From: Isoptericola chiayiensis
GTDB taxonomy: Bacteria; Actinomycetota; Actinomycetes; Actinomycetales; Cellulomonadaceae
Length of the DNA: 49,360 nucleotides
Reading direction: 5' to 3'
Assembly: GCF_013149805.1 (NCBI RefSeq)
Contig: NZ_JABEZT010000013.1
Coordinates: 1-49,360 of the forward strand
The notes below the pieces were generated by a model, which was given only the letters and a program-made list of their open reading frames with translations, searched no databases and was not told where the DNA came from. Each line of letters begins with the position of its first letter. The stretch's first letter is position 1. Below, one piece after another: positions 24,115-32,625 of this stretch. The position numbers were made by a program, and so were the translations under genes.

Positions 24115-26357
24115 TCGTCCGTCTCGGCGGTGGCGTCGACCGCGTCCCCGGACTCGTCGTCCTCCGAGGCCTCGTCGTCGGAAGGGTCCGCCTCGTCCCG
24201 GCTCACCGCCGTCTCCTGCGAGTCACCGCCCGTGCTCTCGCCCTCACCCTCCGACGGTGGTACGGACGGCGACTGCTCCGGTGCGGGCTCCGTCGGCTCG
24301 GGCTCCGTCGGCTCCGGGGCGCTCGTCTCGCTCGGCGTCGGCTCCGGGGTGGCCGGAGCGCTCGGCTCCGGGGAGGGCGTCGGCTTCGGCTTCGGCTTCG
24401 GCTTCGGCGAGACGCTCGGGGACGGGGAGGGTGACGGGGACGGATTGGCCGTGGGCTTGCCTGTGGGCTCGCCCGACGGCTCGGGCGAGGGCTTCGGCTT
24501 CGGCGAGGCGCTCGGCGAGGGCGACGGCTGGGGCTTCTTGCCGCCGTCCTTCGAGGTGTCCTTGGAGGCGTCCTTCGAGCCGGACCCGCCCTTGCCGGAG
24601 GTTCCGGAGGAGCCCTTCCTGTCCTCGGCGCTGTCGGACGAGCCGCCGGTCCCGGACCCGCTCCCGACGCCCGCACCCACGCCGTCGCCGCCGGACGAGC
24701 TGCCGCCGACGGCGGTCGTGACGTCCGCGGCGCTCGACGCGCGGTCCGGCACGGGGCCGGCGGCGAAGAACTCGAAGTGCCACGGCTCGGGCTTGACCCC
24801 GCCGGGACGCGCCCACGACGGGTTGTCCCAGCCGTAGTCGGGGCCGTGGACGCGCAGCCAGGTGTACTCGGCGGACGCGCCGCCGGAGATCGGCGTGGAC
24901 AGGTCGAGGGCGAGCCCCCACCCGTGGTTCGACGTCCCGGGGACGGCGGCGAGGTGCGGCTTGGCGATCCGGACCGCGACCTGCGCGTCGTAGGAGCGGT
25001 AGGAGTCGGTGATCGGGATGTCGGCGCCGAACCGGTCGCGGTAGGCGGCGTTCAGCGCGGCGAACTGCTCCGCGGCGTCGCACCGCAGCAGGTGCCCGGG
25101 TGCCGACTCGACGGCGCACAGCACGGAGGCGGGGATGCGCCCGTTCAGGTATCCCGCCGTGGAGGCGCCGTGCTCGGCGACGACAGCGGCCAGCGCGGCA
25201 GACAGGGTGGACGCCCCGTCGAGCGGGATCCCGTCGGCCGTGACCTGCACGCCGTCGTCGGAGAGGTAGGTGCCGTCCGGCATCAGCGTCACGGCGGGCT
25301 GGACGTCGACGACGTAGGCCGCGGACGCGGGGTCGAGCAACGTGACCAGGTGCGTCGCGGCGACGACGACGTCGTCGAAGGTGACGGCGTCGTGCGCGTG
25401 CTCGTGACCCTCCGCCGTGTCGCTCTCGTGCCCGGCTTCGGCCGCGGCCCCGTCGGCGGCCGCGTCGGCGGCCGCGTCGGCGTTCCCGTGGGCGGCTCCG
25501 TCGAAGGCCCCGTCGATCGTCTCGGAGACCGGCGACCCGCTCGCGGTCGCGGCGTCGCCGTCGTGCTCGACGGAGTTCGCGACGGTGAAGGCCGTCTCCC
25601 CGGCCAGCAGCTCGTCGAACGTCGGGACGTCCAGCCCGGGGCCGTCCAGCGCGGGCAGGTCCTCCGGGGCGGTCTCCGCGGAGCCCTCGGCGTCCTCGTC
25701 CTGCTCGGCCTCGAGGCCGGCTCCCGTCGGAGCCTCGGCGCCGGCGCCTCCCGACGGCGCGGCCTGCGTGCCCGACGCCCCGTCCGCCGGCTCGGCCTGC
25801 GCCGGCTCGACGGGCACCAGCGGCTCCAGGGTCTGGGCGTCGAGGTCGTTCCGGTCGAGGTCCTCGACGGCGATCGGCACGTCGGGAACGGGCGCTTCCT
25901 CGCCCTCCGGCGCGGGCTCCGCGGGGACCGCGGGTCCGACCGCACCGACCTGCGGGTCGACGAGCGCCTCGCGCTGGGCGACGTAGGTCAGCAGCACCGA
26001 CCCGAGCTCGGCGGCCGCCTGGTGGATCTCGGGGCCGAGCTCTCGGCCCGACTCGAGGGCGACCTGCTCGGCGCTCTGCACGGCCACCAGCACCTCGTCG
26101 ACGGTCTGCGGGCCGGCGGTGGTGGCGGCGCCCACGATCTCGACCGGCTCCGGGACGTCGGGCGCGGGCGGCTGGAACTCGGCGTGGTGGGCGAACGAGT
26201 TCCAGGGCAGGTCCGCGGCCGACCCCGCCAGGAAGCCGGCGGCGAGCACGAACGACGCCGTCCCGGCGCCGAGGACGTGCCAGGCCTGACGGGCCCGCGT
26301 GCGGGAGGGCGGCACGGCGGCCTCGCCGTCGTGCCCGTCACTCCGCTGGACCCTCAC
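24111..26357 (-). CDS. Large membrane-anchored VanY-type (M15) peptidase with disordered flanks
   Basis: The start used is a GTG with GGGAAGG 6 nt upstream, giving 748 residues; in-frame starts farther upstream are possible. A short cytoplasmic part is followed by one membrane helix (about 24-47, GAGTASFVLAAGFLAGSAA). Residues 50-400 are acidic, Ala/Glu/Asp-rich and mostly disordered. The M15 domain (about 410-528) carries DSYRSYDAQVAVR, the zinc motif SNHGWGLALD and EPWHFEF, as in D-Ala-D-Ala carboxypeptidases acting on peptidoglycan. The last ~220 residues are Ser/Pro, KPKP and Glu/Pro low complexity, suited to crossing the wall. This is far longer than the usual 200-300 aa. A promoter-like TTCACT-17-GAGGAT lies upstream. 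Confidence 0.82.
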   Translation of the reverse strand: MRVQRSDGHDGEAAVPPSRTRARQAWHVLGAGTASFVLAAGFLAGSAADLPWNSFAHHAEFQPPAPDVPEPVEIVGAATTAGPQTVDEVLVAVQSAEQVALESGRELGPEIHQAAAELGSVLLTYVAQREALVDPQVGAVGPAVPAEPAPEGEEAPVPDVPIAVEDLDRNDLDAQTLEPLVPVEPAQAEPADGASGTQAAPSGGAGAEAPTGAGLEAEQDEDAEGSAETAPEDLPALDGPGLDVPTFDELLAGETAFTVANSVEHDGDAATASGSPVSETIDGAFDGAAHGNADAAADAAADGAAAEAGHESDTAEGHEHAHDAVTFDDVVVAATHLVTLLDPASAAYVVDVQPAVTLMPDGTYLSDDGVQVTADGIPLDGASTLSAALAAVVAEHGASTAGYLNGRIPASVLCAVESAPGHLLRCDAAEQFAALNAAYRDRFGADIPITDSYRSYDAQVAVRIAKPHLAAVPGTSNHGWGLALDLSTPISGGASAEYTWLRVHGPDYGWDNPSWARPGGVKPEPWHFEFFAAGPVPDRASSAADVTTAVGGSSSGGDGVGAGVGSGSGTGGSSDSAEDRKGSSGTSGKGGSGSKDASKDTSKDGGKKPQPSPSPSASPKPKPSPEPSGEPTGKPTANPSPSPSPSPSVSPKPKPKPKPTPSPEPSAPATPEPTPSETSAPEPTEPEPTEPAPEQSPSVPPSEGEGESTGGDSQETAVSRDEADPSDDEASEDDESGDAVDATAETDE
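25451..25482. repeat. 12-bp in-frame tandem repeat in the VanY-type gene
   Basis: CGTCGGCGGCCG occurs twice in a row (25451 and 25463) and continues partially. It encodes an Ala/Asp tetrapeptide repeat (DAAA). The in-frame unit could change length by slippage without breaking the gene. A 6-bp repeat, GGCTTC four times (about 24382-24406), encodes the KPKP tail. Confidence 0.7.
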
Positions 26358-26394
26358 ATCGAACCTTCCCCGAGCAACTGTGCTGGTCGGTCGC

Positions 26395-26423
26395 ATCCTC
26401 GCACACACGCGCCGTCGAGTGAA
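26395..26423 (-). promoter_or_regulatory. Putative promoter of the VanY-type peptidase operon
   Basis: On the minus strand TTCACT (26423-26418) and GAGGAT (26400-26395) are separated by 17 bp. GAGGAT differs by one base from the common actinobacterial TAGGAT. The predicted leader is about 30 nt and contains the ribosome site. An imperfect GTGA-N6-TCAC dyad overlaps the -35. Confidence 0.4.
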
Positions 26424-26548
26424 ACGGATCACTTCCGCACCAGTTCCACTCTGCGGCAGAGGCGGTGCCCGTGCCAGCCGAGGAGGGCTGCTCCGGGGAG
26501 ATCACCCGGCACATCACCCGGCCCTGGACGGCCGGGCAGACTGGTGCC

Positions 26549-27334
26549 ATGACGGCACCCGCGACGCAGCCCGTGATCGACCTCAACAGCGACCTGGGCG
26601 AGGGCTACGGGCGGTGGCGGCTCGGCGACGACGAGGCGATGCTCGCCGTGGTGACGAGCGCCAACGTGGCCTGCGGCTTCCACGCCGGGGACCCGGCGAC
26701 GATGCGGCGCACGGTGCGTGCCGCCGTCGAGCGGGGTGTCGCGGTGGGTGCCCAGGTCTCCTACCCGGACCTCGCGGGGTTCGGGCGGCGCGCGATGGAC
26801 GTGCCGAGCGAGGAGCTGCGGGCGGACGTCGTCTACCAGCTGGGGGCGCTGCGCGGGATCGCGGTCGCCGAGGGTGGCGAGGTGCGGTACGTGAAGCCGC
26901 ACGGCGCGCTCTACCACGCCGCCGCCGGCGACGAGCGGGTGGCGGTCGACGTCGCCGCGGCGGTCCGCGCCGTCGACCCGTCCCTGGTGCTGCTCGGTCA
27001 GCCCGGGTCGGCGGCGCTGGCCGCCGCCGAGTCGCTCGGGCTGGCCACGGCCGCCGAGGCGTTCGCCGACCGCGCGTACACCCCCGAGGGCCGGCTTGTC
27101 CCGCGCGGGGAGCCGGGCGCGGTGCTCGACGACCCTGGCGAGGTCGCGGCCCGGATGCTGCGCCTGGTGCGCGAGGGGCTCGTCACGGCGACGGACGGGA
27201 CGGACGTGGCCGTGCGGGCGCACTCGATCTGCGTGCACGGCGACACCCCGGACGCGGTCCGCATGGCGGCCGAGGTCCGTGCCGTCCTGACCCGGGCGGG
27301 CGTGCGGGTCCGCGCGTTCGTGCCGGGGTCATGA
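26549..27334 (+). CDS. pxpA: 5-oxoprolinase subunit PxpA
   Basis: A 261-aa LamB/YcsF family protein with [49 protein letters not shown] and [15 protein letters not shown]. Together with PxpB and PxpC it forms the ATP-dependent prokaryotic 5-oxoprolinase, which opens 5-oxoproline to glutamate and removes this by-product of glutamine cyclisation. CAGACT lies exactly 6 nt before the ATG and no ribosome site is seen, so the message is probably leaderless. The TGA overlaps the ATG of the pxpBC gene. Confidence 0.93.
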   Translation: MTAPATQPVIDLNSDLGEGYGRWRLGDDEAMLAVVTSANVACGFHAGDPATMRRTVRAAVERGVAVGAQVSYPDLAGFGRRAMDVPSEELRADVVYQLGALRGIAVAEGGEVRYVKPHGALYHAAAGDERVAVDVAAAVRAVDPSLVLLGQPGSAALAAAESLGLATAAEAFADRAYTPEGRLVPRGEPGAVLDDPGEVAARMLRLVREGLVTATDGTDVAVRAHSICVHGDTPDAVRMAAEVRAVLTRAGVRVRAFVPGS

Positions 27335-28974
27335 CGGTCCGGGTCCTGCCCGTGGGGGACGCGGCGCTGCTCGTGGAGCTCGACGACGGCGCGCGGGCCG
27401 TCGCGCTGCACGCGGACCTGGGTGCCGATCCCGTGCCCGGCGTCGGCGAGCCGGTGCCCGGTGCCCGCACGCTGCTGGTGCCGTTCCGTCCCGGTCGGAT
27501 CGGGGCGGGCGACCTGGAGCGTGAGCTGCGCCGTCGTGCCGCCGCCCGCCGCGCGGCGCCGGACGGGTCCGCGGCGCGCACGGTCGAGGTGCCGGTGGTC
27601 TACGACGGGGCGGACCTGCCCGAGGTCGCGGCGCACCTGGGCTGGTCGGTCGGGGAGCTGGTGCGCCGCCACGCGGCGGCGACGTGGACGGTGGCCTTCC
27701 TGGGGTTCGCGCCCGGTTTCGGCTACCTGACCAGCGACGACCCCGACCTGGTGGTCCCGCGCCGGGCCACCCCGCGCACGCGGGTGCCGGCCGGGTCGGT
27801 GGCGCTGGCGGGCCCGTTCGGTGGCGTCTACCCGCGCGACAACCCGGGCGGGTGGCAGCTCGTGGGCCGCACGGACGCGGTGCTGTGGGACGTCGACCGC
27901 CCCGAGCCGGCGCTGTGGGCGCCGGGCGACACGGTGCGGTTCGTGCCCGCCGACGCCGATCAGGTCGGTACTCCGCGGCCGGGTCGGCACGCCGGCCTGC
28001 CGACCCGGCCGCGGAGTACCGACCCGGAGCCGGCCGACCTGGGACCGGCCGACCCGGCGCCGGCCGGCCACCGCCTCGAGGTGGTCGCCGCGGGCCCCCA
28101 GGCGCTCGTGCAGGACCTCGGCCGCACGGGTGCCGCGCGGTGGGGCGTCTCCGGCTCCGGGGCCGCGGACCCGCGCAGCCACCGTGCAGCCCAGCGGGCC
28201 GTCGGCAACCCGTCCGGCACCGCCGGGATCGAGGCCCTCGGGGCCGGGCTGCGGCTGCGCGCCCGGGGGCGGGTCGTCGTGGCGACGGCGGGGGCGAGCA
28301 CCGCCACCGTGCACCCGGCCGACGGCGGTGCACCCCGCGAGGTGCCGCCGTCGTCCCCCGTGCTCCTCACGGACGGCGACGAGCTCGCCCTCGGGGTGCC
28401 CCGGCGCGGGCTGCGCACCAGCGTGGCCGTGCGCGGCGGCGTCGCCCTGCCGCCGGTGCTCGGTTCGCTCAGCACGGACCTGCTCGCCGGGCTCGGCCCG
28501 GCACCGCTGGCCCCCGGCACGGTGCTGCCCGTCGGTCCGGCGCCCGGGGACGCCGTCGGGCTGCACGACGGCGGAGCCCCGGACCCGCACCACCTCCCCG
28601 CACCCGGGACGACGACGGAGCTCCCCGTGGTGCCGGGACCCCGGGACGACTGGTTCACGCCCGAGGCGCTCGCGGTCCTCACCGCCCAGGAGTGGGAGGT
28701 GACCGACGCCGCGGACCGTGTCGGGCTGCGGCTGCGCGGCGCCGCACCGCTGACCCGCACGAGGGACGCCCGCGACGCCGAGCTGCCCAGCGAGGCCTGC
28801 GTGACCGGTGCGCTGCAGGTGCCGCCCGACGGGCAGCCGGTGCTGTTCGGCCCCGACCACCCGCTGACGGGCGGCTACCCCGTGGTGGCCACCGTGCCCA
28901 CCACGCACACCTGGCTGCTCGGCCAGCTGCCACCCGGAGCACGCCTGCGGTTCACCGTCCGTCCACCCAGGTAG
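27331..28974 (+). CDS. pxpBC: 5-oxoprolinase PxpB-PxpC fusion protein
   Basis: A 547-aa fusion. Residues 1-210 are PxpB-like (allophanate hydrolase subunit 1 family): [42 protein letters not shown]. Residues 245-547 are PxpC-like (subunit 2 family): [37 protein letters not shown], and the final [17 protein letters not shown]. Separate pxpB and pxpC are usual; fusions are known. The linker between the domains contains a 62-bp DNA palindrome and a 15-bp tandem repeat encoding PAD repeats, so it was probably enlarged by non-coding-type sequence. Translation is coupled to pxpA by ATGA. Confidence 0.93.
   Translation: MTVRVLPVGDAALLVELDDGARAVALHADLGADPVPGVGEPVPGARTLLVPFRPGRIGAGDLERELRRRAAARRAAPDGSAARTVEVPVVYDGADLPEVAAHLGWSVGELVRRHAAATWTVAFLGFAPGFGYLTSDDPDLVVPRRATPRTRVPAGSVALAGPFGGVYPRDNPGGWQLVGRTDAVLWDVDRPEPALWAPGDTVRFVPADADQVGTPRPGRHAGLPTRPRSTDPEPADLGPADPAPAGHRLEVVAAGPQALVQDLGRTGAARWGVSGSGAADPRSHRAAQRAVGNPSGTAGIEALGAGLRLRARGRVVVATAGASTATVHPADGGAPREVPPSSPVLLTDGDELALGVPRRGLRTSVAVRGGVALPPVLGSLSTDLLAGLGPAPLAPGTVLPVGPAPGDAVGLHDGGAPDPHHLPAPGTTTELPVVPGPRDDWFTPEALAVLTAQEWEVTDAADRVGLRLRGAAPLTRTRDARDAELPSEACVTGALQVPPDGQPVLFGPDHPLTGGYPVVATVPTTHTWLLGQLPPGARLRFTVRPPR
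27963..28024. repeat. Perfect 27-bp-arm palindrome inside the pxpBC linker
   Basis: The left arm starts GGTCGGTACTCCGCGGCC and ends at 27989. The right arm (27998-28024) is its exact reverse complement. The spacer CGCCGGCC is itself GC-palindromic. It is read in frame as a Pro/Arg/Gly-rich linker between two conserved domains. The word TACTCCGCGGC also occurs in the tandem repeat near 106. Confidence 0.9.
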
Positions 28975-29072
28975 CCGTCGGGTGACCGTCGGCACCACGT
29001 GTGCACAAAGTCTCCACCCGTCCTGTGACGCACACCGCAGGAATCCGCGCAGGTCGCAGGCAGAATCGACCC

Positions 29073-29552
29073 ATGACGTCGACGACGACCTCGCCCCAGA
29101 CCCCGCGGCACAGCACCTCCCGGTTCGCCGCCGCCGGCCTGCTCGCCCTGGCGATGATGCTCGGGGCCTGCTCCGCACCCGCCGACGTCCAGCAGTTCAT
29201 CGACGACGCCCAGAGCCGCGCCGAGGCCATCGAGGGCGACCTGCGCGAGATCGAGGAGCAGGTCACCGGCGTGCCCGACCAGCTGCAGGGCTCCGTCGCC
29301 GACGCCGTCGCCTCCGCCCAGGCCGCCACCGACGAGGCGCGGGCCGCTCTCGAGCAGGCCGCCGAGTCCGAGGACGGGGCCGTCGTCGCCCTCGAGGACG
29401 CCCAGGTCGCCCTCGAGGCCGCGTCCGCCGAGGTCCGGCACGTCACCGAGCAGGCGCGCGAGCAGGGCGCCGACGACGTGGCCGCCCTGCTGTCCCAGCT
29501 CCAGGAGCAGATCGACGGGCTCCGCGGCGAGACCGAGGACGCCGCCGCCTGA
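29073..29552 (+). CDS. Small coiled-coil lipoprotein
   Basis: A 159-aa precursor. After a Thr/Ser-rich N-terminus, AAGLLALAMMLGAC gives a lipobox with Cys at about residue 34. The mature part is almost entirely a Glu/Ala/Gln-rich helix with heptads (AEAIEGDLREIEEQV, then ATDEARAALEQAAES) and should form a surface coiled coil. CAGAAT lies exactly 6 nt before the ATG, so the message is probably leaderless. No family is recognised. The function could be structural or an adaptor in the cell envelope. Confidence 0.75.
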   Translation: MTSTTTSPQTPRHSTSRFAAAGLLALAMMLGACSAPADVQQFIDDAQSRAEAIEGDLREIEEQVTGVPDQLQGSVADAVASAQAATDEARAALEQAAESEDGAVVALEDAQVALEAASAEVRHVTEQAREQGADDVAALLSQLQEQIDGLRGETEDAAA

Positions 29553-29593
29553 GCCTCATCCGGTAGCGGACGCGGGGCCTGAAGCCCGGGGTC

Positions 29594-30868
29594 TCAGGCG
29601 AGCCACTCCCGGGCCGCACCGACCAGCAGGGCCACCCCCAGGTCGAGGGTGGGCTGCGGCACCGGCGCGAAGAACGGCGAGTGGTTCGGCGCGACGCCGT
29701 CCGGCAGGCTCCCCATCCCGGTGACGGCCGAGACGTCGACCCCCGCGAACGCCGCGGGGTCGGCGCCGCCCACGTTCCAGTACACGAGCGGCGCGCCGGC
29801 GGTCGTGGCGAGGTCACCCACGTCCTCCGACCCGGACAGCGGCGGCATCGCGACGACGGTCGGTCGGCTGCCTGCCTCCCGGATCGCGTCCTCGTGCTCG
29901 TCCAGGACGGCCGCGAGCGCCGTCCGGGTCCGGTCGGCGGCGTCGGGGTCGTTGACGGTGGGGTTGAACAGGGCGATCTGCTCGTACTCGGGCGGCCGCG
30001 GTGCCCCGGAGGCCGCGGCCTCGGCGTCGACGACGCGGTGGATGGCGGCGAGCACCCGGTCGCGGACTCCATGGTCGAAGCTGCGCACGTTGACCAGGAG
30101 CTCGGCACGGTCGGGGATGATGTTGGCCTGCGTGCCGGCGCGGACGGATCCGACGGTGAGCACGGCCTGCTCGCCCATCCCGACCTCGCGGGCGACGATC
30201 CCCTGCAGGCGCTGGACGGTCGCGGCGGCCATGAGGACGGGGTCGACGGTCGCCTCCGGGCTGGAGCCGTGACCGCCCGTGCCGTGCAGGGTGATGCGCA
30301 GGGAGTCGGCGGCGGCCATGGAGGTGCCGGGCGTGAGGTTGACGGTGCCGACGGGGAAGGGCATGACGTGCTGGCCGAGCACGACGTCGGGCACGCCGAT
30401 CCGGTCGTAGAGGCCGTCGGCGACCATGGCCCGCGCGCCGGCCCCGACCTCCTCGGCGGGCTGGAACAGCACCTGCAGGGTCCCGGACCACTCGGTGCGG
30501 CGGGCGGCCAGCTCGGCGGCGGCGCCGAGCAGGCAGGTGACGTGCAGGTCGTGGCCGCAGGCGTGCATGGTGCCGGTCTCGTGGCCGTCCGGCGTCGTGG
30601 CGGTGTCCGTCGAGGCGTGGTCCAGGCCGGTGCGCTCGGTGAGCGGCAGGCCGTCCATGTCGGCGCGCAGCAGGACGGTCGGCCCGTCGCCGTTCGCCAG
30701 GACGCCGACGACGCCGGTGCCGCCGAGGCCGGTGTGCACCTCGTACTCCCCGCTGCGCAGCCGGTCGGCGACGATCCCGGCGGTGCGGTGCTCGGCGAAC
30801 GCGAGCTCCGGGTGGGCGTGCAGGTCCGTGTAGACGGTCGTCAGCTCGGCGGAGGTCAGCGTGCTCAT
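29594..30868 (-). CDS. M20-family metallo-amidohydrolase
   Basis: A 424-aa peptidase M20D (hippurate hydrolase/IAA-amino acid hydrolase type) enzyme. The metal site is built from HACGHDLH, PAEE and LGQHVMPF. The dimerisation domain includes GTGGHGSSPEATVDP and GTQANIIPDRAEL. The usual VGGADPAAFAG and final NHSPFF complete the site. Such enzymes cleave N-acyl amino acids or amidated metabolites; the substrate is unknown. CATCAT lies 6 nt before the ATG on the minus strand, overlapping the -10 of the divergent YrhK gene. Confidence 0.9.
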   Translation of the reverse strand: MSTLTSAELTTVYTDLHAHPELAFAEHRTAGIVADRLRSGEYEVHTGLGGTGVVGVLANGDGPTVLLRADMDGLPLTERTGLDHASTDTATTPDGHETGTMHACGHDLHVTCLLGAAAELAARRTEWSGTLQVLFQPAEEVGAGARAMVADGLYDRIGVPDVVLGQHVMPFPVGTVNLTPGTSMAAADSLRITLHGTGGHGSSPEATVDPVLMAAATVQRLQGIVAREVGMGEQAVLTVGSVRAGTQANIIPDRAELLVNVRSFDHGVRDRVLAAIHRVVDAEAAASGAPRPPEYEQIALFNPTVNDPDAADRTRTALAAVLDEHEDAIREAGSRPTVVAMPPLSGSEDVGDLATTAGAPLVYWNVGGADPAAFAGVDVSAVTGMGSLPDGVAPNHSPFFAPVPQPTLDLGVALLVGAAREWLA

Positions 30869-30870
30869 GA

Positions 30871-30880
30871 CAGCATGATG
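30871..30880. promoter_or_regulatory. Overlapping divergent -10 elements
   Basis: CAGCAT (30871-30876) lies exactly 6 nt before the plus-strand GTG, and CATCAT (30880-30875 on the minus strand) lies exactly 6 nt before the minus-strand ATG. They share two base pairs in a 14-bp intergenic gap. Both genes lack ribosome sites, so both messages would be leaderless and initiation on one side should exclude the other. Confidence 0.45.
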
Positions 30881-30882
30881 CC

Positions 30883-31161
30883 GTGCCTCAGGACGACGAC
30901 CTCACACTGCGCATCGGCCACGAGGAGCTGGTGGTGCGGCAGCGCTACGAGACGCTGAGCATCGCCAACGACATCCTCATCGGCCTGTGGTTCGTGGTCG
31001 GCTCGGTGCTGTTCTTCTCCGAGTCCACCGCGACCGCCGGCACCTGGCTCTTCCTGGTGGGCAGCGTCCAGATGCTGCTGCGCCCCGGGATCCGGTTGCG
31101 TCGGCGCGTGCACCTGAAGCGGCTCGGGTCGGCGCACGCCGAGACCGCCCGGGACTTCTGA
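30883..31161 (+). CDS. YrhK-domain small membrane protein
   Basis: A 92-aa protein from a GTG start (upstream ATGs are out of frame). It matches the YrhK domain: VVRQRYETLSIANDILIGLWF, then VGSVLFF, and a second helix TWLFLVGSVQMLL followed by a basic stretch RLRRRVHLKRL. Two membrane helices are predicted, with both ends in the cytoplasm. The role of the family is unknown. It converges with the siderophore-interacting protein gene. Confidence 0.85.
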   Translation: MPQDDDLTLRIGHEELVVRQRYETLSIANDILIGLWFVVGSVLFFSESTATAGTWLFLVGSVQMLLRPGIRLRRRVHLKRLGSAHAETARDF

Positions 31162-31167
31162 GGGCCG

Positions 31168-32016
31168 TCAGTCCGGGTCGGTGGGGTCCAGCGGCTGGTC
31201 GGGGTCGAGGTTGACGGTGCCGCGCCGCCAGTACCCCGCGACCGTCACGCGCTCCGGGCCGAGGCCGAGCTCGTGGCGCAGGTGGCGGCGCACCGGCGTC
31301 AGGTCGCCGGCCTCGCCGAGCGCGACCACGTGCTCGCCGTCGTCCAGCGCTCCGAGGGACCGGACGGCCTCGGCGAGCTGACCGGGCCCGTCGGTGCGGT
31401 ACAGGATCTCGACGTCGGCGTGGGCGAGCTCGGACTCGACGTGGTCCTCGTCGGTGTCGTCGCCGATCTCCACGATCGCGGTGACGCGCACGTCGGGTCC
31501 GACGGCGGCCACCCACCGGGCGGCGGCGGGCAGCCCGGTCTCGTCCACCGTGAGCGTGAGGCGCTCGATCCCGTCGGGAACACCCTGGGAGAAGCGCGGC
31601 CCGGCGAGCACCAGCTCGTCACCTGCGGCGGCCCGGGCGGCCCAGTCGGCGGCGGGCCCGCCGCCGTCGTGCAGCACCCAGTCGATGTCGACCTCCGCGA
31701 CGCCGTCGACGCTGCGGGTGGCGCGCACCGTCATCTCGCGCGACACGGACACCACGCCGGTGGGCCGCTGCAGCCCGCCGTCGGGCGCGACCGTGGGCGC
31801 GTGCAGCTCGCCGGTGGCGGGGTCCGGCAGGAACACCTTGACGTGGTCCTCCGGGCCGGGTGCCGGCAGTGCCGCGAGGGACGACGGCGCGGCCGGGTCG
31901 GCGCCGTCGACGTCGCGCAGGGTGGTGCGCACCATCGACCCGGTGAGCCGTTCGACGGCGTGGACACGGGCGGGTCGCGGGACGAGGTCGTGCTGCGTGC
32001 GAGGTCGGGCGGACAT
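31168..32016 (-). CDS. Siderophore-interacting FAD-binding ferric reductase
   Basis: A 282-aa SIP/ViuB-family flavoprotein. The FAD-binding half has VHAVERLTGSMVRTTLRD, DHVKVFLP, MTVRATRS and VDIDWVLHDGGGPAADWA. The NAD(P)H half includes GPRFSQG, LTVDETGLPAAARW and VAGYWRRGTVN. It should reduce ferric siderophores in the cytoplasm to free the iron. TTCGAT lies 6 nt before the ATG, suggesting a leaderless message. No IdeR/DmdR iron box (TTAGGTTAGGCT-like) is visible in the 77-bp upstream space. Confidence 0.9.
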   Translation of the reverse strand: MSARPRTQHDLVPRPARVHAVERLTGSMVRTTLRDVDGADPAAPSSLAALPAPGPEDHVKVFLPDPATGELHAPTVAPDGGLQRPTGVVSVSREMTVRATRSVDGVAEVDIDWVLHDGGGPAADWAARAAAGDELVLAGPRFSQGVPDGIERLTLTVDETGLPAAARWVAAVGPDVRVTAIVEIGDDTDEDHVESELAHADVEILYRTDGPGQLAEAVRSLGALDDGEHVVALGEAGDLTPVRRHLRHELGLGPERVTVAGYWRRGTVNLDPDQPLDPTDPD

Positions 32017-32093
32017 GCCTCGATCGAATCACGGCCGACGGCCCGGGCGCAGCCGCCCTGGTGCTCGGGCCGCCGCTTCGCCACACTGGGGCC

Positions 32094-32570
32094 GTGAGCG
32101 ACCCGCAGCAGCCGTACGAGGGCTACCGTCCCGCCGACCGACCTGACCCGTCCGGGCCCGCCGATCCCGGCGCCGGGGACCGCCCCGACCAGGGCGCGCC
32201 CCCACCGGGATACGGGCCGCCGCCCGGCTACGGACCCCCGCCGCCCGGCTACGGGGCGTACCCCGGGTACGGCTACGGGCAGCCCGGCTACCCGCCCCCG
32301 GGCTATGCCCCGGACCCGCCCGGCAAGGTGATGGGCATCGTCGGCTTCGTGCTGGCGTTCGTCGTCCCGCCCGCGGGCATCGTGGTCTCCGCGATCGCGC
32401 TCTCGGACTCCAAGAAGGTCGGCTACGACAACGCCCTCGGCAAGTGGGGCCTGTGGCTGTCGATCGCGTTCACGGCGGGCGCGTTCCTCGCGGTGATCGC
32501 CTACTTCGGCTTCATCGTGGCCATGATGGGGATGGTCGCCACCACGTCGGAGCTCGCCACGACCGTGTGA
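32094..32570 (+). CDS. Pro/Gly/Tyr-rich membrane protein (DUF4190-like)
   Basis: A 158-aa protein from a GTG start with CACACT exactly 6 nt upstream, so probably leaderless. Residues 1-75 are disordered and carry PPGYGP-type repeats. Then come a helix (VMGIVGFVLAFVVPPAGIVVSAIAL), a polar loop SKKVGYDNALGKWG and a second helix (LWLSIAFTAGAFLAVIAYFGFIVAMM), fitting DUF4190. Pro/Tyr-rich tails of this kind are common in actinobacterial membrane proteins and may promote clustering. Function is unknown. Confidence 0.78.
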   Translation: MSDPQQPYEGYRPADRPDPSGPADPGAGDRPDQGAPPPGYGPPPGYGPPPPGYGAYPGYGYGQPGYPPPGYAPDPPGKVMGIVGFVLAFVVPPAGIVVSAIALSDSKKVGYDNALGKWGLWLSIAFTAGAFLAVIAYFGFIVAMMGMVATTSELATTV

Positions 32571-32625
32571 GCGGTATGAGCCGCGCGACGGATTCCGCTT
32601 GCCAGCCTTGCGAGAATGGGTCGCC

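Noticed and set aside
26358-26548. Cyclic di-AMP (ydaO-type) riboswitch before the VanY-type peptidase, as found before other actinobacterial wall hydrolases
   Set aside because: The predicted leader is only about 30-40 nt, and none of the conserved ydaO sequence blocks could be found in the 191-bp space.
32017-32093. Iron box (IdeR/DmdR1) before the siderophore-interacting protein
   Set aside because: No TTAGGTTAGGCT-like sequence or other AT-rich 19-bp dyad is present in the divergent spacer.
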